From: Dermatemys mawii
Taxonomy: Eukaryota > Chordata > Testudines > Dermatemydidae
Length of the DNA stretch: 64,000 nt
Reading direction: 5' to 3'
Assembly: GCA_007922305.1 (NCBI GenBank)
Contig: ML677326.1
Coordinates: forward strand, 58,910,961-58,974,960
Below are positions 35,611-48,864 of the stretch, in pieces. The notes below the pieces were generated by a model that was not told the DNA's origin, did not search any database, and was given only the letters and a program-made list of their open reading frames with translations. The position numbers were made by a program, and so were the translations under genes. Each line of letters begins with the position of its first letter. The stretch's first letter is position 1.

Positions 35611-35933
35611 ACTCCTGAATCTGTGACAATTTTACAGGATACTACCACTAAACCCAAACATTCTTGTTAAACCCTCTAAAACCAACTCCTCTTCTCTTCA
35701 TTGCTTTATCAGTTTTCTATCAATAACAAATTCCTCTTGACAGTGCCCATTTGGTGCTTCAAGCAGAGGAACGTGACCAGTAGCACAGTGATATCAGAGG
35801 CAATGTAGCCAATCATCACTTAATCACTCCAAAAACCCTAACCTTAAACCCTAACCCTGGATCATGTCTCCCCTTAACAATGCCTATATGGTGCTGCTGG
35901 CTGAGAAATCTGAGAAGTGGGCATGGTTTAGAT

Positions 35934-36515
35934 CAGGGATGGGCAAACGTTTTGGTCCAAAGGCCACATCTTGATAGGGAAATTGTATGGCAGGCCATGA
36001 ATGTTCACAAAATTGGGGGTTGGGGTGCAGGAGGTGGTGAGGGTTCTGGCTGGGGGTGCAGGCTCTGGGGATGAGGGGCTGGGGTTCAGGAGGGTGCTCC
36101 GGACTGGCACGAAGGGGTTTGGAGGGCAGGAAGGGGATCAGGGATGCAGGCTCCAGACATTGCTTACCTCAAGCAGCTCTCGGAAGCAGCAGCATGTACC
36201 CTCTCCGGATCCTATATGGTGGTGCAGCCCCATCCACAGATGTCACCCCTGCAGCTCCCATTGGCCATAGTTTTAAGCCAATGGGAGCTGCGGGGGCGGT
36301 GTTTTGGGCAGGGGCAGCATTCAGAGCCCCTTGCCTGCCCCTATACATAGGGGTCAGAGGGAGGACATGCTGCTGCTTCTGGGAGCTGCGCGGAGCCACA
36401 GCATGCGAGGAGCAGGGCAAGCCCGGGACTGCTCCCTGTCATGAGCTTGAAGGCTGGATTAAAACGTCTGAGGGAGGCCAGATGCGGCCCCTGGATCATA
36501 GTTTGCCCACCCCAG
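35934..36515. mobile_element. hAT element, TGGGCAAACT family, copy 2
   Basis: The ends CAGGGATGGGCAAAC and GTTTGCCCACCCCAG are inverted repeats with two mismatches. The interior has a strong hairpin: 15-bp perfect arms GCAGCTCCCATTGGC (36251-36265) and 36277-36291. An outer pair, 'agcagcagcatgt' / 'acatgctgctgct', flanks it. The target duplication is degenerate. The open frames of 83-167 codons here are GC-rich artefacts. Confidence 0.82.
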
Positions 36516-37183
36516 TTAATCTATCTACCCCTGCTTTAGACGAACAAAAACAGTTTTGACTAAGCAAAGGTAAATGATCTTTCCTGAACCAGGCATAGTG
36601 TGAAGGCGGCCACCATGCAAATCTCTATTCTCTTTCCTACTCCACCTATACAGCAGCTGATCTGAAGCATCCCCTTATTCCTTTCCTGAACTCCTTCAAT
36701 GCACCTTAGTCCTGACCTCAGTTTCACTTGCTGAATCATTTTAAGCAATGAGATTGAAGTATGCTAGTGAACTGGATGGAGAGAGCGATGACTGGCTGAG
36801 TTACCTCTGACGTCACAATGATCAAACCAGCAAACCAGATTCAGTGATGAATCCTGATTACATACCATCTGAGGCATGTTGCGCATACACTAAGATTTCA
36901 TTCACCAATGCGTTTTTCTATATGACATGATAATAAACCAACATTAGTACCCTTTCAGTCACTATTACACTTTTGGCATTTCAACTGCAGAGCTCATTCA
37001 CACAAACATGCAATTTACCTGCTGGAAACAGAATTATTTTCCCTATAATTTCAGGCAGGAAAAGGTAGTAACTTGTCAGTGTCTTAAGGCACCACATGTC
37101 TATCTGTCCAGAAATCCTTTAAGAGCCAGAAGAGGTATCTGCTTCTCCCTTTCTGAATACAGTTACCACAATTATAATCCTTC

Positions 37184-38269
37184 TGTGATACATGAAGGCG
37201 AGGGGGAGAGGAGTAGCTCCCTTTTATGGACACCCAGACAGCTGGTGAGCTGTAAAATCCCACTTGGTGTCTGTTCTCTGCTTGCTTTACCTGTAAAGGG
37301 TTAACAAGCCCACAGGTAAAAGAAAAGGAATAGGCACCTGACCAAAAGAGCCAATGGGTAGGCTAGAACTTTTTAAAATGGGAAAATACCATTCCCTTTG
37401 TTCTCCAGAGAAGGAGTCACAGAACAGCAATGATATAAGCAGGAATGCTGTGTAAGGTTTGAACCGGGTATAAAAATTCATCTTCCACACCTAGAAGAAA
37501 TCACTGGACAGGGCATATTTAAATAAACACAATTAGGTTTATTTCTTTATTTTGGCTTGTGGATCTCCTCTGTGCTAACCCCAGATGCTTTTGTTTTTCT
37601 TATAACCTTTAAGCTGAACCTCAAGAGAGCTATCTTGATGCTTAATTTTTGTACAGTCAGACCCCGAAATACCGCGTCCCGCTATACGTGAATCCGTTTA
37701 TAGCGTGGGGTGCAGCTGGCTCCTGATGTCAGCAGCGGGCGTTGCTTTGATGCAGCGGAACCCTGCAATACCGCGACCCTGCATTTATCACGATCGATTT
37801 TTTGGGGATTTCGATTGTCGCGGTATTGTGGGGTCCGACTAATTGTTTCTTTTAAGATTAAGCAAAAAGCCTAAGTTCCAAATGTATTTCCTTTCTTTTT
37901 GTTGTTAATAAATTTTGTCCTTTTTAAGAACAGGATTGGATTTTTGTCTCCCTAAGAGGTTTGTGAATGTTGTTTAATTAGCTGGTGGCAACGGCTGATT
38001 TCCTTTGTTTTCTTTCTCAGCTCTTCCTTAGAGGGGAGTGAAAGGACTTGAGGGTGTCTCACAGAGAGGAATTCCTAAGTGCCCTTTCCTGGGTTAAAGG
38101 GGTTTTTTTGCATTTGGGTGGTGGCAGCATTTACCAAGCCAAGGTCAGAGAAAAGCTGAAACCTTGGGAGTGTAATACAAGCCTGGAGTGGCAAGTATTA
38201 ATTTTTGAAATTCTTGCGGGCCTTCACCTTCTGCACTCAAAGTGACAGGATGGAGATTCAGCCTTGATA
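37184..38269 (+). mobile_element. solo LTR carrying a nested mariner-like element
   Basis: Flanked by a perfect 5-bp target duplication CCTTC (37179-37183 and 38270-38274). It begins TGTGATAC and ends GCCTTGATA, a TG...CA terminus with the last CA changed to TA. Inside are a TATA-like 'gggtataaaaat' near 37470 and AATAAA signals, as expected for promoter and polyadenylation. Removing the insertion at 37654-37840 leaves about 899 bp. No internal viral genes are present. A 5-bp duplication fits an endogenous retrovirus or a Gypsy-like element; which of these is undecided. Confidence 0.7.
37654..37840. mobile_element. mariner/Tc1-like non-autonomous element
   Basis: The ends CAGTCAGACCCCGAAATACC and, from the other strand, AGTCGGACCCCACAATACC are inverted repeats about 20 bp long. 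The left side is preceded by TA and the right is followed by A, consistent with TA-target insertion and loss of the terminal base. 187 bp, inserted into the older LTR. Confidence 0.75.
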
Positions 38270-39436
38270 CCTTCATAGAACATCACAATTTTGTGAAAAG
38301 ACACTGTTGATTCAAATTTGATGTAAAATGTTGCTTTTTGTAAAAATGAACTTCCCCAAAACCTAAGACCAGTATAAGTATTTCCATGTCGTTGATTTCT
38401 TAAAAATGGGTAGGCAAGTTTTCAGTGAAGAATTTCACTACAGTGTTTGCAATCCAAAAACCTAAAAGTGAAACAGATTAAAAACAAACTTGAAATTGAC
38501 TCCACTAATTCCCATGGCTCAGGATCAGAGAAATGCAAGTCATTTCAATCAGTTTTAAAAAACAGCATCTAAATTTGAGCGTTCAGTAATTCGATATCTA
38601 ATGTTAGACCCCCTTGATATCTAAAGCTGGGCACTCAAAATTAGAGTCAATTTCTGAAAATGTGGCCTTACCTCTCTGTGCCTTAGTTTTACCTATGGAT
38701 GAACAGTCCTATATAAATGCTATTATTATTAAAAGACCATCATCATCTAGTAAAGTCATCATAAAACAGAAGCAGCTTGACTCAATTTCTGCTTCCAAAG
38801 AAGCCCTTTTTTAGGGCTGGCTCTTGATAGTAAAAACTAAATGAAAAGGTGGCAATATTTTTATTGGCAATCCAGTACTCAATTTTTCTAAAATAATTTA
38901 ATATGCCTTCAGTTGCTCTGGCTCCTAGAGGGCTTTTACATCAATCCTGAACTGACCTCAGGAGCCTGATATTAGATTAAGAAAGAGCCTGATATTAGAC
39001 ATTAGAGCCTAATGACTGATTAAGGAAGAAGTGTTTTCAAATGTTAAGCTTTTCTGGTGACAAACTGACAAGCACTGCTACATGTCACTAACCACTTCTT
39101 AAGGCACCGTCGCCTAAAGTCTTGTTCAGTTATTTCCTAGAAACACAATGTACAGAACTCATGTTAGATTGTCCAACTAAAGATAATTTATAGAATAACC
39201 ACTTGTATTTTCAAATAAGGCTATATCGCAAACACAAGGGTTTTTTGTTTGTTTGTTTTTTTTAAAAAAAGACATCCAGATAATTCTTTGAATGCCTGTT
39301 TAAAGGCAATAATGCTTTTAAAATATTGGTTTGGGAAGTTCCTGGAGCTTTAAAGTATTTGAACTCACAGATGGACAGATACATTTGGCATCTAGTAATC
39401 AAATATATTAGGAGTCCAGAGGATGTCATTCAGTTA

Positions 39437-39736
39437 CAGTAGACTCTTGATTATCCAGGATTGGGTTAACCAGAAAGTGGATTAACCAGGATGTCAAAAA
39501 ATATATATGCATAACTCACAGGGCCAGCTCTGGCCTTGTTGCTGCCCCAAGCATACACAAAAAAAACCCCACCAGGGCACAGGGCAGCCACTGAACCAAC
39601 ATCCCCTCCCCCCGGTGCAGGGTGGCTGGTGAACCAACCTCCCCTCTCCATATTTCCTATGGATGGTGATTATCCAGGATTTTGTTAACTAGGATTAATT
39701 TTTTCCCTATCATCCTGGATAATCGGGAGTCTACTG
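39437..39736. mobile_element. pogo/Tigger-like non-autonomous element
   Basis: 25-bp inverted ends begin CAGTAGACTCTTGATTATCC and CAGTAGACTCCCGATTATCC, 23 of 25 identical, with TA duplicated on both sides (39435-39436, 39737-39738). Exactly 300 bp. The middle has a C-rich segment (39530-39645) unlike the ends and may include a second insertion. No transposase frame. Confidence 0.85.
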
Positions 39737-41140
39737 TACATTTGTTGTAATGTTAAGAGCTAACATGGAAGAAATGTATAATAACTCATGTCATGGACTG
39801 GGGGAAATCATATGAAGAAAGAGCAACTGCTGAAAGATTAAAGTGGTTTATAAACAGCTTTGGAAATGAGTTGGAAATAACCTTAGGAAGGACAGACTCC
39901 TTGTTCTGCTCTCTCCTATTCCCCATGGAAAAAGCTAGCAATATTTCTTAGGTAATAGGTTCAATGCTTCTGATTATTTCCATGTGCCTGCCATTTTTAA
40001 ATATCACAACCTGTAAACTATTCGTGCAGCTACACAATGTTGCAAATCTTGGCGCTCTTGCCAAAAGGGAATTCATTAATCTAACTGTATTTGAGGACTT
40101 TTCCATGCTCTATGATTTTGTTTGTAGTTCAGAGAGACAGAAATTCTCTGGGGATTAATTAAATGAAAGACCAAGGGGTTATGTAATGGATTTCTCTGGT
40201 CCATATGGGAAAAAAATGAGATCGAAAGAAAGAGTTAGAGGAGAAAAAGAGAGGAAATATAGCTTTCTGCTACCCTGTAAACTAAATGACTGCAACCTGA
40301 CTGATCTCGCTCTGTGAATTGTGTGAAGTCAGTGCTAGTATGTTTCACTTCAATTCTGCAATGCAGTGTTATTTTCTAAATCATTATATATTAGCAGCCA
40401 CAGAGAATTTTAGGGTGGGATTTTTTTTAAAAAAAAAGTTAGCCTAACTCTGCTCCCACTGAAATTAACAGGAGTGTTACCATTTATTTAAGTGAAAGCC
40501 AAGTTAGGCCAACATGGAATGATTTTGGAAAAATCCCATCCTTCATACCCTTGCAATTAACCACCAGAAAATACCCAGAACAGAGGACAACAGAAACAAA
40601 AATTCATAAAGCCCTTGGCAGATGGAAGCTTTGAAGCAAAAGTAACAGATCCATTCTTTTTACCATATTGAACTCAAGACAGGTCCCAACTCCCAAACAA
40701 GTTTATCTGAATTTGAAAAGTAAATATTAAAATAATCCTTATTTAATATAAAAGTGAAATTCTAATTTTATGTAGCATACTAAATTATGAGATAAACCTA
40801 AAGAACAGCTGAACTTGTACAGCTCACCTTGGCATTTATAAGGTAAGAAGCCACCTCAGTACCATTGGGTGAATGAACGCCCAAAAAGTTCAGGGGACCT
40901 AATTATGCCTGCAAAATGGTGTCTGAAACATTAGTCAAACCTCTTTGGTTTGGAAATGAAGTTCACAAAATTCCTTTTCTCAGTGCATTTCTATCTTGTT
41001 CACCATTGAACAAAACCAGGAATGCACAATGAAGCATTGTGCTTCATATTCAAACTAGTCATCTCTACCATAAAGGGTCTTCATGACTCTGTGCTTTTCT
41101 GCCTTACAGCTCTTCTCTAATAACCTGTCACCCACTGCTA

Positions 41141-41784
41141 AGGGCTTGTCTACATCTGAATGTTATTTAAGATTAAGGTAGGATGTCAATTTAAAGCACA
41201 ATAGCTATTCCTAAATAACTTTGTTTATGGACACACTGTACTTTCTTTGATGGTTTCGGGGTCTTTCTTACTCCATTGCTTCCTTGCCCCATAGGAGGAG
41301 TGTGAGGAATCTGGTCATAAGAGATAAAAACAGAGCAGCACAGGTAAACCACCTTTGTAAGTGAATTGTAACTAGTGAACAGGAGCTGGACGGGCAGTAC
41401 TGGAATCCTGAGACAGAAGCACACAGAACAAGTACAGCCCAGGAGGCAGCAAGGGAGGCTTCCTGACACTGCCTCAGCAATATGCTTCAGATGCAATCAT
41501 GGATGGTCCCTTACTACAGTGACGACAATCTGTCTCTATGGCAATTCAGTGTGTTTTACTGAAAATAATCTCTATCTTCCTCTCTCCTTCCTTATCCAAA
41601 CTCTGCATTTCAGCAGCATGATGCATTTTAAGACGGTAAGTGCTTCTTGAAATTGCCAATGACAAAGGACTTGTTTACCCAGGGAAATTGACTATATAGC
41701 TTCCCTGGGTAGACACTCTATTTTGGAATAAAAGTGACCTTATTCCAGAATAATTATTCCACTTTCTCCACATAGAAAAGCCCT
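41141..41784. mobile_element. TIR element, GTCTACAC superfamily, 644 bp
   Basis: The ends AGGGCTTGTCTACAT and, from the other strand, AGGGCTTTTCTATGT pair. Near the right end a hairpin 'acccagggaa...ttccctgggt' precedes another 'gggtagacac' copy of the terminal motif. Non-coding. The terminal motif is shared with elements at 1360, 3046, 28212, 44773, 52734 and 59154. Confidence 0.6.
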
Positions 41785-42386
41785 AATGCTCATTAGCCTT
41801 TGCTTGAATTTACTGCTATTACTCAGGAAGTTTGGTGAAGGATTTTTAAAGTGAAAAGCCATCTTTATTGGATCAATTATAGGAAAAGCAAGCAGACACA
41901 GAGCAAAAGCTGACCAGGTAAAAAAAAAACCTACCTTTGTGAAACACAAACCTATGAGGACTAACAAAGGACACAAATTATATCTGAATATTAGGTTTTA
42001 TGATTTGATGTGCTTCAGTACACACAGTGACCACAAAAGATTGAGGGGTAAGTTACCTTCTTGTGACATTCAATATCTTGATGGTCTCTTAAAAGGGGAG
42101 GTCACCTAATAAGAGTGGTCCTTTTGCACATTTTTCATAGTACCAAGCAATATCATGTAACCATTTCAGAGGGTTCATTCTTCCTGCCTTCACTGTCAGT
42201 ACTTGACACATTACAATATTTTTTTAAGTCCCTACCAATTGCATCTGCAGGTTCTTTTTGGTTTAAAAGTGAAGAATCTTCAAAATCAGAACCCTTCGCT
42301 TGTGCAAGTTGTCTGACCCTGATTCAGGAGATAAAATCTCAGCAGCAGTCCAGGAGTCAAACCTAATGAATTATGTGAAATTCCTG

Positions 42387-43628
42387 TGTGACACTACACC
42401 CCCATATTCTTCATAAAGATATTGTTACAATATGATTGTGGCATAATTATGATGTATTATATACAAGATAGTCATGTGACATAGCAAAGAAAAGGTTACG
42501 ATTTACTGAATATGATTATCCTGTTTATATGATGTATCACTTTTGTATCTGAAGTTAGAGATATTATCTATGCATCTGTTACAAATGTGTTTACACCTGG
42601 GGAACGCCCACTAGACAGAATGCAATCAATCAGTTTAGATGGCTGGTTGAGAAGAGCCATTTTGGAGAATAGGTCTTAGAACATGCTAATCTCCCACAGG
42701 GGAGCCTTCCTGAGAAAGTTACAAACAGCCTCTGTCTCAGGATGGATGCTACAGCCCTACAGAGGCATATAACCAAGTCACTTAGTACTGGACTCCATGA
42801 TAATACTAGTGGTTTTCCACTGACCAGGCGTGGGAATCAAACTCGGAGAGACAAAGGATTCTTGCCATATGCAAAAATTATTTAAGGCAGGGGGTGACAT
42901 CATCGTGGTTGACTCTTCACTGACTTCCCATCTAGGAAAGAAGACTGCTGAAAACACATGAGAAGAAAAAGACTGAACTACGGGAAAAGGGCTGAACCCA
43001 GGCTAGAGGGTTGTCTGGCCTGTGAAAGGAGTAACTGCAGTTTTAGGCTACAAGCAAGTGCAGCTTGCCCTCAAGAATCTCTGCAATATGCCTAAAACAA
43101 CATTAGATTGAGAATTTGCTACACATATCTAATTTCTTTAGTATATTTAAGCTTAGGTAGCATGTTTGTTTTATTTGCTAGGTAATCTGCTTTGATCTGT
43201 TTGCTATCCCTTATAATCACTTAATATCTATCTTTTGTAGTTAAACTTGTTTTTGTTTTGTCTAAAACCAGTGTGTGTGGAAATCATAACTTCGGGCAGA
43301 AACCTATGTATATTCCTCTCCACACTGAGAGAGGGGGCAAATTTCATGAGCTTGTGCTGCACAGAGAAAAGTACAGCGTAAGACTGTATAATTTTGGGTT
43401 TATACTCCAGAGGGAGTGTGCACCAGAGTAACTGGAAATTCTTTAGCAGAGTTTATCTCAGCATCGGTATGCTGGATGTGTTCCTACCTTTATGTGTGCT
43501 GGTAAAGTGCAATCTGAAGCCTGGGGAAGGGCTTGACAGACTGCATAGCAGTATGGTATAAAGGGAATCCAGGCTGATAGGTCAGGCAGGCTCAGTGCTA
43601 CCCGGGGGAAGGAAGGAAACCTGTACCA
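42387..43628 (+). mobile_element. solo LTR, about 1.24 kb
   Basis: It begins TGTGACAC and ends CTGTACCA (TG...CA). Flanking 5-bp sequences are TCCTG (42382-42386) and CCCTG (43629-43633), 4 of 5 matching. Near 42890 there is a TATA-like 'ttatttaagg', followed by a segment ending in AT-rich, T-rich sequence near 43200-43260 as in an R/U5 boundary. No internal genes. It may derive from an endogenous retrovirus or a Gypsy-like element. Confidence 0.55.
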
Positions 43629-44772
43629 CCCTGCTTCTTAAATCAGGTTGTTTGTGATCAATTCCAGCATGTTTTAGCAGCTAATATTCTCACGAGCTTC
43701 TGAAGTTAGAGATGAATGTTTTATGCTCTCTAAAAACTGAAATTAAAAGCTTTTAGATAATGTGCAGCTTCGATAATAGCTCTAATAGTTCTTGAGACAA
43801 CAACCACTACTATAGCAGGCCAGAATTGAAATGGAAGGAAAAAAGAGGCAAAATGGTAATCAGAATGATCTGATTTTAAGGTCAAATACTAGATTTTCAA
43901 ACATCCAGTGTGATACACCATTGCAACGTTGGGATTTCCAGCCTCCATACAGCATAGAGCATTTGTTTTTAATCTCTTGGTTAACTTGATATGCTTCCTC
44001 AAAGAGTTATTCATCCCTCACACCAGGTAAAAACACAGACTTGGATGGCCAGACCAGCATGCAATGCACTCCGGGCCAACATGTCCCTATTCACATATTT
44101 GTTAGAAACATGGAAACCCTTTATTAAATGCCCAGCAACAATAAAACAGGAAAAGAAATGATAATTCAATGTAAGCCAAATCTAAAGAGAGGAAGCCAGT
44201 TTGATGTAAAAGCTAACCTAATCAAGCTTTGTGCGCAAGAGGAAGAAGTGAATCGTATTACAGTCTGTTGACTCAAGAATAATATCATCAGCCTACTGAG
44301 CAGGGTAAAATCTTTGCCTCAATAGCAAATGGAAAAAAGGAAAAGGGGATGTTTCTACAGGTAGGTTTGTTTGTCTTTCCTCCTCACACAAGGAACTGCC
44401 AGACAGAGAATGCCAGATGGACAGTAACCTTGGAACTGGAAACTAGGACACAGCATTGCAATTGTGAATCACTAAAGACCATTAATATATATGGATTTCA
44501 TCTTGGTTAACAAACACTCTGTAACAGCTTTAGCATCTACTTATGGAAACACATCATAGTGACCCGCTAACAGACAGATTGTTTGCTATATGGGAAAAAA
44601 ATATAAGGGATTGGTAAATTCCTTCAGGTTTCTCTCACAGAATTTCCATTGGAGTTTGCTGTCAGAGGAGCAATCAGAGGGTTCTAAACTCAGAGAAGGC
44701 TGAGTCAGGCATAGGATTACAGTCCAAATACCCAGGCAAGGACAGCGGAAGTTGCAGTATCCATCACACCTA

Positions 44773-45510
44773 TGGGGATGTCTACTCTTCAGCGTAAGCC
44801 TGTGTTTGAGCCCAGCTCAGTCCTAAACCACTTGTGTCTATATTGCAATTGTGCTAAGCCAGAGCTCAGACCTAGGGTGTCAGGACCCTGCAGGCTTGGA
44901 GAGTCCGAGCTCAAGTTAAGCCAGGACCCAGCATCCAAGCCTTATTGCTTTGCAGCACGGACACAGCCCCACTTGACTCAGGTTTCGAGAGTCACCCACA
45001 AGTATCCCACAATTCCATGGGACAACTTCCTTAGTCCTCTCTATCCCAACAATCTGCAGTCTACTCTACTGAAAACAAAAGTTCTCCCTGCCCTTTGCTA
45101 ATGGCAGCAGCTCAGGTCAGCATTAATCCATTTTCTTCTGATGTGTGATCTGCAAGTACACTGTCACAGAGCCTCCTGGGTTTTCAATGGAGTGTGAACC
45201 TGTCAAGCCTTTTGCAAAGCAGGCTACTTTCTGGTAATGTGCAGGGTGAGCTGCAAAGTTTTCCCCTAGTGCACCATGGTCCTAGGGTTAAAGAGGCCAT
45301 ATTTCAAGGTGGCAGCACTAGGGACTCTGAGATATGGTTTCTTTGACTTTCAATGTGGATGCCAGAACTCTAGGTTCAAGCAGAGGTTAGAATAGACTTA
45401 ACATAGGGTTAAAATACAGTCTAGATCCTCAAGGCTGGAGTTCCCTAACACAGGTCAGCTGACTCCAGCTCCACTAACCCTAGGCTTACATTGCACTGTA
45501 TACATACCCT
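44773..45510. mobile_element. TIR element, GTCTACAC superfamily, 738 bp
   Basis: 'tggggatgtctac' at the left and 'gtatacataccct' at the right are inverted. The interior repeats 'gagcccagctcag'-type and 'agctcagacctagggt'-type blocks, a pattern also seen in the small element at 52734. One 109-codon open frame inside has no recognisable domain. Confidence 0.6.
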
Positions 45511-47085
45511 AAGAGGGCAGTGAATGAATCATGGATGAAAATCATGACATTTATAACTAGACAATTGCATAGTGATCTCTGCATGTAACAATCCTATTTC
45601 GTGCAATTTGATACAATATAAATCTACATGATCTATACCCCCCAGCTGCAGACAGGCAGAAGGGCTAGTTAAAAATAACAAAGCATATTCTTTACAAAAG
45701 GATGACTAATAACCATTTCCTATAATTATAGCCAGTCTGCCCCCATTAGACTATGCATATCCAAGTACAGGCAACAGTAGGATCAGGAACTGAATCTCTC
45801 TTCCCAGCACCATCTGATTTTTTAATTCCTCTGAGAAACATTAAAAGCTACAGCAAATCCATCTATTTTGTGGTCTCTCATCTCTTTCAAAAATGTCTAT
45901 CTGTTTTATGTTATTAGCAACACATCACAGAAGCTTTTACTTGCCAAAGCATCAAAAAACAAGTCAAGCTGGAGAGAATGAACATTTTCTTTCCCCATTA
46001 TCTAAGGGCACAATCCTGCACCAATAAAATCAAAGAGTGTTTTGCCACTGGATTTCAATGGCAGCAGGATCAGCACTTTGAGCTTGATTGGTCTTCTACC
46101 TTGCATCTAGTGCAGTCATTCACAACCATGGAAAGGGAGTGCAGAACACTATGGGCCTGATTCTTCAGTCACATTAGTTTCAATGAGAAGATCTGAAGTC
46201 AAAGGGGTTGTGCCAGAGTACAATCACTGCAAGCAAAAAGGCAATTGTGCCCTACCATTTTGACCTGAGAGCATCTCACCATTAAGTATCCAACTGCTTA
46301 TTGAACAACAAATCGGAAATAACTGTTCCATGGTTAGACTATTTTCTGCTTCCTCTGCTCTCTAGAGTTACACATACCACCCTGTTTTACCTGAGTCTCA
46401 AGTAGACAAAAAGTATAATTAATTTTTTTATAATTAAAACAAGGACTTTATGAAGTGCAAACCATCAACCAGCGTGACTTATGCAAAACCTGTACAGGAA
46501 ACAAACATGGGAGCAGATTTTTATTTTAAATTTTTATGGCTGGCCTTTTTAAGTTTTGCTATTTTGTCTTTTTTTAAAAAAAAAAAATAAAATTGTAGCT
46601 CTAAGTAGTAAATGAAAAATGCAAAAGACTGTTAAGATACTTAGAGTAGGAATAGAAGTACTAGGAGTCCTAACTCTTTAATCCAACTTCATTTAATCAC
46701 CTTGCGTCTGGACAACTTTTCCAATTGCACCTTTTGTACACAACAGCAGAAGAGAATTAATAGATATGACGCATCTCCGGAACCTGTGTGGGTGGAAAAT
46801 GTCAAACAGCACCAGGAGACAAAGAGAAGTGTAAACTGTAGCTAAAACTTCAATACACAGATAAAGAGATAGAGCATGCAGATGGCCAAATAATATCTGA
46901 AAGCAAAAGTGTAAATTCATCAAAGCTGCATAAACAATTTGTTCACAAAAGGGTCTAACCCTGAGAAAGCTGCAGAAACCCAATCTGGAAGTGACAGTTT
47001 AAAGGCCAAACAGATTTACCAAAATACTTCTAAAGCTTTTAACACACGTACATGGCATGCCATACACACACACACATCCCTCCAG

Positions 47086-47295
47086 ACCAGGCCTGCACAA
47101 CATGCGGCCCAAGGGCCGCATGCGGCCCGCATGGGCTCACTGTGCGGCCCACGGGGGGTGAGTAGGGGTGGGGCAAGCCAAGCGGGGGGGTGGGGGGAAG
47201 TGGATGGGGGCAGGGTGAGGGCAGGACTTTTTGGCCTGCAGCCGGTTTTTTTGTAGTAATGTGGTCCTCGCTGCTTTCCGAGCTGTGCAGGCCTG
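47086..47295. mobile_element. short TIR element, CAGGCCTGCACA ends
   Basis: CAGGCCTGCACAAC at the left and GAGCTGTGCAGGCCTG at the right form a 12-bp perfect inverted terminus. The interior is GC-rich, with 'gcggcccaagggccgc' repeats (several GCGGCC half-palindromes). 210 bp. The ends look hAT-like, but no 8-bp duplication is clear. Confidence 0.65.
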
Positions 47296-48864
47296 ATCCA
47301 CCATGTGGCTCCAGCATGTGGCTGAGAGCACTGTGGAAATTGTGTCATCCAAGCAGCATTGTACTTATGCTAAGACTCATCCTAGGTACTTCTAGAAGGA
47401 ACTCTGGTACTCTCATGATGGACTGCCAGGTGAAATAAAAGTGGACCTTTTTCCCTAGTTGGCTCTTCCTCCTCCTCCCTCTCTTCTCATTGTATCTCAT
47501 CCCAGCCCCTAGCCTCAACAAAGCACTAGTAAATATAATGGATGAAGTCTTGGTCTCACTGAAATCAATGTCAAAACTCCCATTGATTTCAATGGGGCCA
47601 ATATTTCACCCATTATTGGAAACAATCCCTCATTAGCTGGGGGAGAATGAGATGATCTAATAGATCATTCTGCCACTGCTGCTTTCTCAGTCCACTCTTC
47701 TACACTTTTTCCTTTATCACTCTCATTGCTTGCAATACTGCAGCCAGGTGACTCTCTTCCCCATATTTTACTTCTCTCAGGCTATTAGGGCAGAGAATGA
47801 CATGGTTATGGGAGAAGCACTGTCTTCCTAATGTGAGTTGAAGAGAGAGTTTACATAAATAATTGCTTTGATCAAGTAGGAGGAAAGGTGTGGCGCATAG
47901 CTAAATACATATTTGACTGTTTAGTCAAAGCCAGTAATTTACAGAACAAAGACAAATTGTGGAGTAGGGTGAAAACTGAAATCCATCTTTTTTTCTACCC
48001 AGTCTGGTCTTAGATACATGTTTATATATTATTGGATTTATGTATTACATACACATGTACCCGATGTCCTCCTCTCTCCTACTCAGGAGTTAGGAAGGTC
48101 ATTCTGAGTTCACATAAATATTTTTCATACCATGCTGTTCACTAAATACTCCGTATATATATATAAAAAAAACCTACTTTTAAACAAAAGGAAGAGCATT
48201 TACAGATATTTAAAATGGCAAGAAAAAGAAAAAAAATGGCACATTTTGAAAACTAAATGCAAACCACATGACTCCAATGGAGAAAGAAATAGAATTATTT
48301 TAGGAAGCAACCCAATAATCACTGGTCTTCATTAGCCCCCCACCCCACCCCTATGTCCTCTGATGGAGTGGTTTGTTTTTATTTAATTGCACAATGTGAA
48401 AGAAAAGCCCTACGTGCCAAATCAAGCTATTGTTTCAGTATATGATTAACGTAACCATGCTGGGATCATTTTATAGAATGCTATAAATCTGATTCTTAAC
48501 ATATTTTTATTTCTTTTTCCTTTTTAAAAATGCACTTTACTTAAATTTCTCTCATCTTGAACTTAAGTTTTATGACTGAATCTTTGATGACTGCCAAAAG
48601 CATGTTTCGGTATATTTTATCCAGCTGTCTGCCAAGCCACAAAAGGAAAAGAGAATTTGGGCTCAAAATTTAAAGTAAAATCAAAAAAGCATTCAAATTA
48701 CAGGAACACAAGAACATGAAGGCTAAGGGGCATGAGATTATCACATTGTCCATTACACCCCACACTGAATGGAATATCACAAACCCATGAAGGAGAAATC
48801 AACACAGATCTTATCCAAACATTGTGTTAGCTCAACAGCCAGTGACAATACCTTCCATCTATCT

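Noticed and set aside
35836..35863. Interstitial telomere repeat ('ccctaaccttaaaccctaac')
   Set aside because: Only three imperfect units, too short to support a telomeric origin.
36056..36559. 167-codon open frame and overlapping frames
   Set aside because: They lie inside hAT copy 2, whose GC-rich interior lacks stop codons.
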